From contig MWCD01000023.1 in assembly GCA_002069885.1 (NCBI GenBank), forward strand, positions 1 to 55,734: a stretch of 55,734 bases of DNA. Reading direction: 5' to 3'. How positions within the stretch are numbered: position 1 is the first letter of the stretch; each line of letters opens with the position of its first letter. The stretch is from a bacterium ADurb.Bin236. GTDB taxonomy: Bacteria; UBP15; UBA6099. The notes beneath the pieces were generated by a model. It saw only the letters and a list, made by a program, of their open reading frames with translations, searched no databases and had not been told where the DNA came from. Positions 53,175 to 55,734 of the stretch are shown one piece after another. A program made the translations under genes and the position numbers.

Positions 53175-53352
53175 AGTGATACGCAGAGCGTTCTTTTCTC
53201 CGGGAAACTAGGCTTAATAATCCGCATAAGCGACGCCGCTTGAACGGGATTTTTAGAGTCTCCGAATGTTGCGCAAAACAAAAACAGCTTTGCCGACGCA
53301 CAGATTTCGTCAATCCGATAGCTAATTATACTATATCTCAGCGCCGAACGTT

Positions 53353-54411
53353 TTATAATGCCGGCGGAGAGAATTCCGATTTCAGTTTATCGATGATGGA
53401 CACATCCATCAAGCCTTCATCCCGCATCCAGTCGACAGTCTCGATGACGCCGATGCGCACATCCGGGTACTCGAATTCGTAGCCGAGGTCGCGGATTTTG
53501 CGGTTGCTGATGTCAAGCGAGGTCGGGAAGAAGCGGAGCGGTTCTTTTTCTAGTAGCGGGCGTTTTTTGGTTACGTGTTTGGCGAGAAGTTCGGAGATTG
53601 TGGCCGCAACAAGGCCCATTTTTGCCGACAGTTTGGGAGGAACGTAGAGAGGGATGGTGTTTTTATTCATCGCCGCTGCGATGTACCGGAAGAATTCGGC
53701 GATGGTGACGTCCGAGTTGTCCACAACGCCGTAAATCTGTCCGACCGCTTCGGGTTTTGTTGCGGCGAAGAGCGCGGCGCCGCCGATGTCTCGCGCGTGG
53801 ATGGTTCCGAGTTTGTACTTGTCGAAATTGACGGGGATAGGAATAACCGGAAGCATGGCGAACGTGTCGAAGAACTGCATGGCGCCGTACTTGGCGCGTG
53901 GGCCGTAAACGATTCCGGGGCGGATGATGGTGGTGGGCAGTCCTTCCTCGGCGCAATATCTGAGGGCGATTTTATCCTGTTTGTGTTTGGAGATGCTGTA
54001 TTTGTCGATGGGTTTGACGGGGTAGTCCTCGCAGATGGGGAGAGTGTCGAACTGCTGGTTGCCGTACACGCCGCTTGTGCTCCAAGAGACGAAGCGTTTG
54101 ATCCCCGCTTTTTTCGCGGCGGCGCACATGTTTTCCATGCCTGTGACGTTGACGGCGTTGAGTTGTTCCTCCGTGGCGGACCAGTCGAAGATGGCCGCTG
54201 GGTGAAGCACGATGTCTATGCCGTCCATGAGCGGCTCGACCTCGGCGAGGTTCGTGATGTCAGCCGGAACGAACTCGCAGTCCGGAGGCAGCCACTGCCG
54301 GTTCGCCCCCGCGATGTCAGTGGCCCTGAACGGGAGTCCCCGCTCGTACAGCAGGTCGCAAGTGTGAGAGCCTGTGAAGCCGCAAGCTCCTGTGACAAGA
54401 TATTTATCCAT
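53353..54411 (-). CDS. NAD-dependent epimerase/dehydratase (extended SDR)
   Basis: 352 residues from the ATG at 54411 (GGGAGGAG upstream); a longer frame starts in the promoter. NAD-binding GACGFTGSH (residues 8-16), DITN acidic segment (51-54), VLHPAAI (68-74), the catalytic triad S(T)SGVYG at ~111-117, Y138 and K142 in YSISK. Substrate-side loop IIRPGIVYGPRAKYG and a C-terminal helical cap (KPEAVGQIYGVVDNSDVTIAEFFR). It could act on a nucleotide sugar (as in surface polysaccharide genes nearby) or on a small 3-ketosteroid-like compound. The identity of the substrate cannot be read from the sequence. Confidence 0.88.
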   Translation of the reverse strand: MDKYLVTGACGFTGSHTCDLLYERGLPFRATDIAGANRQWLPPDCEFVPADITNLAEVEPLMDGIDIVLHPAAIFDWSATEEQLNAVNVTGMENMCAAAKKAGIKRFVSWSTSGVYGNQQFDTLPICEDYPVKPIDKYSISKHKQDKIALRYCAEEGLPTTIIRPGIVYGPRAKYGAMQFFDTFAMLPVIPIPVNFDKYKLGTIHARDIGGAALFAATKPEAVGQIYGVVDNSDVTIAEFFRYIAAAMNKNTIPLYVPPKLSAKMGLVAATISELLAKHVTKKRPLLEKEPLRFFPTSLDISNRKIRDLGYEFEYPDVRIGVIETVDWMRDEGLMDVSIIDKLKSEFSPPAL

Positions 54412-54511
54412 GTCGGTCTCCTCCCGCAAACCCATTTGTGAATTTTGTAACGCGCGCTCAGCATATCACACATCAGCATCCCGCACAACAAGCCTCTTAT
54501 TTCGGCGCGCT

Positions 54512-54540
54512 CTTTAATGTCGCAGTCAAAAGCTTATAAT
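54512..54540 (+). promoter_or_regulatory. Possible promoter of the exonuclease gene
   Basis: A perfect TATAAT at 54535-54540, 60 bases before the ATG at 54600, with only a weak CTTTAA 17 bases upstream. Confidence 0.35.
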
Positions 54541-54599
54541 GATTGGCGACGCGGGGGCGCGTTCGCGCCGCTCCCCGGACACGACGAAAGCGGCTTCTT

Positions 54600-55460
54600 A
54601 TGGACGGCGTCAGCGGAAACGAATTGCTTTTCGACACCGAGATAGTGGTGTTCGACCTCGAAACGACGGGACTCAGCCAGAGGTTCGGAGACGAGATAGT
54701 GGAGATAGGCGCGGTGAAGGCGCGAGGCGCGCGTGTGGTCGGCGAGTTCCAGACGCTGGTCAACCCGCGCCGCCCGGTGTCGCCGGGCGCTTCGGCGGTA
54801 AACGGAATTACGGACGACATGCTATCCGGCGCTCCGCTCATAACCGAGGCTCTGCCCGCTTTTCTCGACTTCATCGGCCATCTGCCGCTGGTGGCCCACA
54901 ACGCCATGTTCGACATGGGATTCGTCGCTTGGAAGATGGCCGAGCTGAATATGCCTAAAGCGCGCAACCCGGTGTTCGACACCGTTAGGATGGCGCGCGC
55001 GCTTCATCCGGGGCTTCCCGGCGGATACAGCCTCGCGTCTATGGTTTCCCACTTCGGGCTTGAAGCCGGGCAGACACACCGCGCCTCCGGGGATACTATG
55101 GCCACTTGGCAACTGTTCCGCGCTCTGCTTGAGCCTGTCGCCGCCGCGCCGAACCCGCCTCTCACGCTGCGCCGCGCCCTTTCGCTTCAGGGCGGCTCCA
55201 TGCAGTGGCCCCGCGTCGGCTTCGAGGACATCGTCTTCGCTCCGTCTTCAGCGGCTGAAAATATCCTCGCGCGCGCCATCGAAGGCAAATCCACCGTAGC
55301 TATCGCCTACAAATCTTCAGGCAACTTCCTCAGCGAACGGAACATCAAACCGATTAAGTTGTTCCGCTCATGCGGCAGAACATACGTCACCGCCGACTGC
55401 CTCCTGCGCAACGAACAACGCATCTTCCGCCTCGACCGCATAACTCATATAAAAGAATGA
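54600..55460 (+). CDS. DEDDh exonuclease with C-terminal WYL-like domain
   Basis: 286 residues from the ATG at 54600. A TTG start 57 bases earlier would add an Arg-rich, unlike-family stretch. The exonuclease domain (about 10-180) has all four DEDDh catalytic positions: D19 and E21 in FDLETTGL, D105 in HNAMFDMGF, and H160 with D165 in THRASGDTMA. It resembles DNA polymerase III epsilon and PolC-type proofreading nucleases. After a short linker the last ~70 residues (ARAIEGKSTVAIAYKSSGNF, IKPIKLFRSCGRTYVTADCL, FRLDRITHIKE) look like a WYL domain, the ligand- or nucleic-acid-sensing module of defence-linked regulators. The role may be DNA repair, replication proofreading or defence. A recombinase gene follows 185 bp later. 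Confidence 0.88.
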   Translation: MDGVSGNELLFDTEIVVFDLETTGLSQRFGDEIVEIGAVKARGARVVGEFQTLVNPRRPVSPGASAVNGITDDMLSGAPLITEALPAFLDFIGHLPLVAHNAMFDMGFVAWKMAELNMPKARNPVFDTVRMARALHPGLPGGYSLASMVSHFGLEAGQTHRASGDTMATWQLFRALLEPVAAAPNPPLTLRRALSLQGGSMQWPRVGFEDIVFAPSSAAENILARAIEGKSTVAIAYKSSGNFLSERNIKPIKLFRSCGRTYVTADCLLRNEQRIFRLDRITHIKE

Positions 55461-55484
55461 ATTGAAGACAGAAAGAAGGAATGT

Positions 55485-55510
55485 TAAGGGAAAACTTTTG
55501 AAACGTTTCG
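55485..55510. repeat. Truncated remnant of the composite palindromic repeat
   Basis: TTAAGGGAAAACTTTT (left arm of palindrome A) is followed directly by GAAACGTTTC, a piece that in complete copies lies beyond the right arm (AAAACGTTTCAC in copy 3). The rest of the element is missing. This fourth, damaged copy lies immediately before the recombinase gene and could mark a deletion or integration scar. Confidence 0.6.
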
Positions 55511-55645
55511 TCACGAGTATCCATAAGCGAAGCTGCTAACTATTATTTGCTTTGTTATAAAGCTTATTTATTCCATAGACAGCTTGATTGATTTTACAGA
55601 ATCCATTACTATTCATGGCATGAAATCGGTCTTTCTGGAGCGCAA

Positions 55646-55734
55646 ATGAGCGAGAAGGAAATCGTTGCGGCGGGATACTGCAGAGTGAGCACGCCGACGC
55701 AGGTTGACGGGCTGTCGCTCGACATTCAGCAGGA
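55646..55734 (+). CDS. Serine site-specific recombinase, N-terminal part (runs off right edge)
   Basis: Only 29 codons are in the window: ATG at 55646 with TCTGGAG six bases upstream. The N-terminus reads AAGYCRVSTPTQVDGLSLDIQQ, the resolvase/invertase signature YxRVSTxxQ with the nucleophilic S15. The G-L-S-L-D-x-Q continuation is the pattern of large serine integrases and cassette recombinases rather than small resolvases, but only the full length could prove it. It implies a phage, integrative element or recombinase cassette begins at the right edge. Confidence 0.85.
   Translation, partial: MSEKEIVAAGYCRVSTPTQVDGLSLDIQQ

Noticed and set aside
1-55734. tRNA, rRNA and CRISPR arrays
   Set aside because: No T-arm TTCGAATCC-type sequences with cloverleaf pairing, no rRNA-like stretches and no regularly spaced direct repeats were seen; the repeats present are palindromic and dispersed.

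Overview
This 55.7 kb window is high-GC chromosomal DNA from a Gram-negative, envelope-bearing bacterium. The evidence is a tripartite RND/TolC efflux operon, an ADP-heptose-type heptosyltransferase, several lipoproteins and many signal peptides, with strong GGAGG ribosome binding sites and occasional TTG starts. The set of acyl-CoA dehydrogenase, 3-hydroxyacyl-CoA dehydrogenase, crotonase, corrinoid protein and sigma-54 regulator resembles delta-proteobacterial or candidate-phylum genomes. I cannot assign a taxon from the sequence alone.

Layout. 1-5956 (minus): two tandem CHASE2 class III nucleotide cyclases whose degenerate catalytic residues are complementary. 6167-6506: first copy of a composite palindromic repeat. 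6564-15426 (minus): PlsC-like acyltransferase, acyl-CoA dehydrogenase, DUF2804 protein, secreted six-hairpin glycosidase-like protein, and IlvD translationally coupled to an alpha/beta hydrolase. 15678-19156 (plus): zinc-ribbon membrane protein and two exported calcineurin-like phosphoesterases, followed by the second repeat copy. 19603-29043 (plus): three exported proteins (a Cys-rich lipoprotein, a beta-propeller/FG-GAP-like protein and a family 5 solute-binding protein without permease genes) running directly into an NtrB/NtrY-like kinase and an NtrC-like regulator. 29099-36248 (plus): AttH/CrtC-like lipoprotein, glycosyltransferase, corrinoid protein, FAD-dependent reductase, 3-hydroxyacyl-CoA dehydrogenase with its second C-terminal domain on a separate overlapping ORF, and a heptosyltransferase. 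36433-37986 (minus): a protein ending in a GreA coiled coil that lacks the Gre C-terminal domain. 38379-38598: a strong promoter, small transcript and terminator not explained by a gene. 38782-39809: TetR regulator and third repeat copy. 39830-49266 (minus): an exported protein, then the efflux operon (two TetR genes, MFP, RND, TolC) with a receiver protein and a crotonase at its 3' end. 49516-55460: NTN hydrolase, two glycosyltransferases, an SDR epimerase, and an exonuclease-WYL fusion. From 55646 a serine recombinase begins and runs off the right edge, probably the start of a mobile element.

The most notable observation is the cyclase pair. The upstream protein has lost both metal-binding aspartates but keeps the transition-state Asn and Arg. 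The downstream protein keeps both aspartates but has Asp and His in place of Asn and Arg. Because class III active sites form at the dimer interface, the two proteins could build exactly one complete site as a heterodimer, the arrangement seen in mammalian C1/C2 adenylyl cyclases. Here it would come from two separate bacterial CHASE2 receptors. Secondary points are a dispersed palindromic element with swapped GC-rich hairpins, and an efflux operon whose pump, receiver and crotonase all lack key residues.
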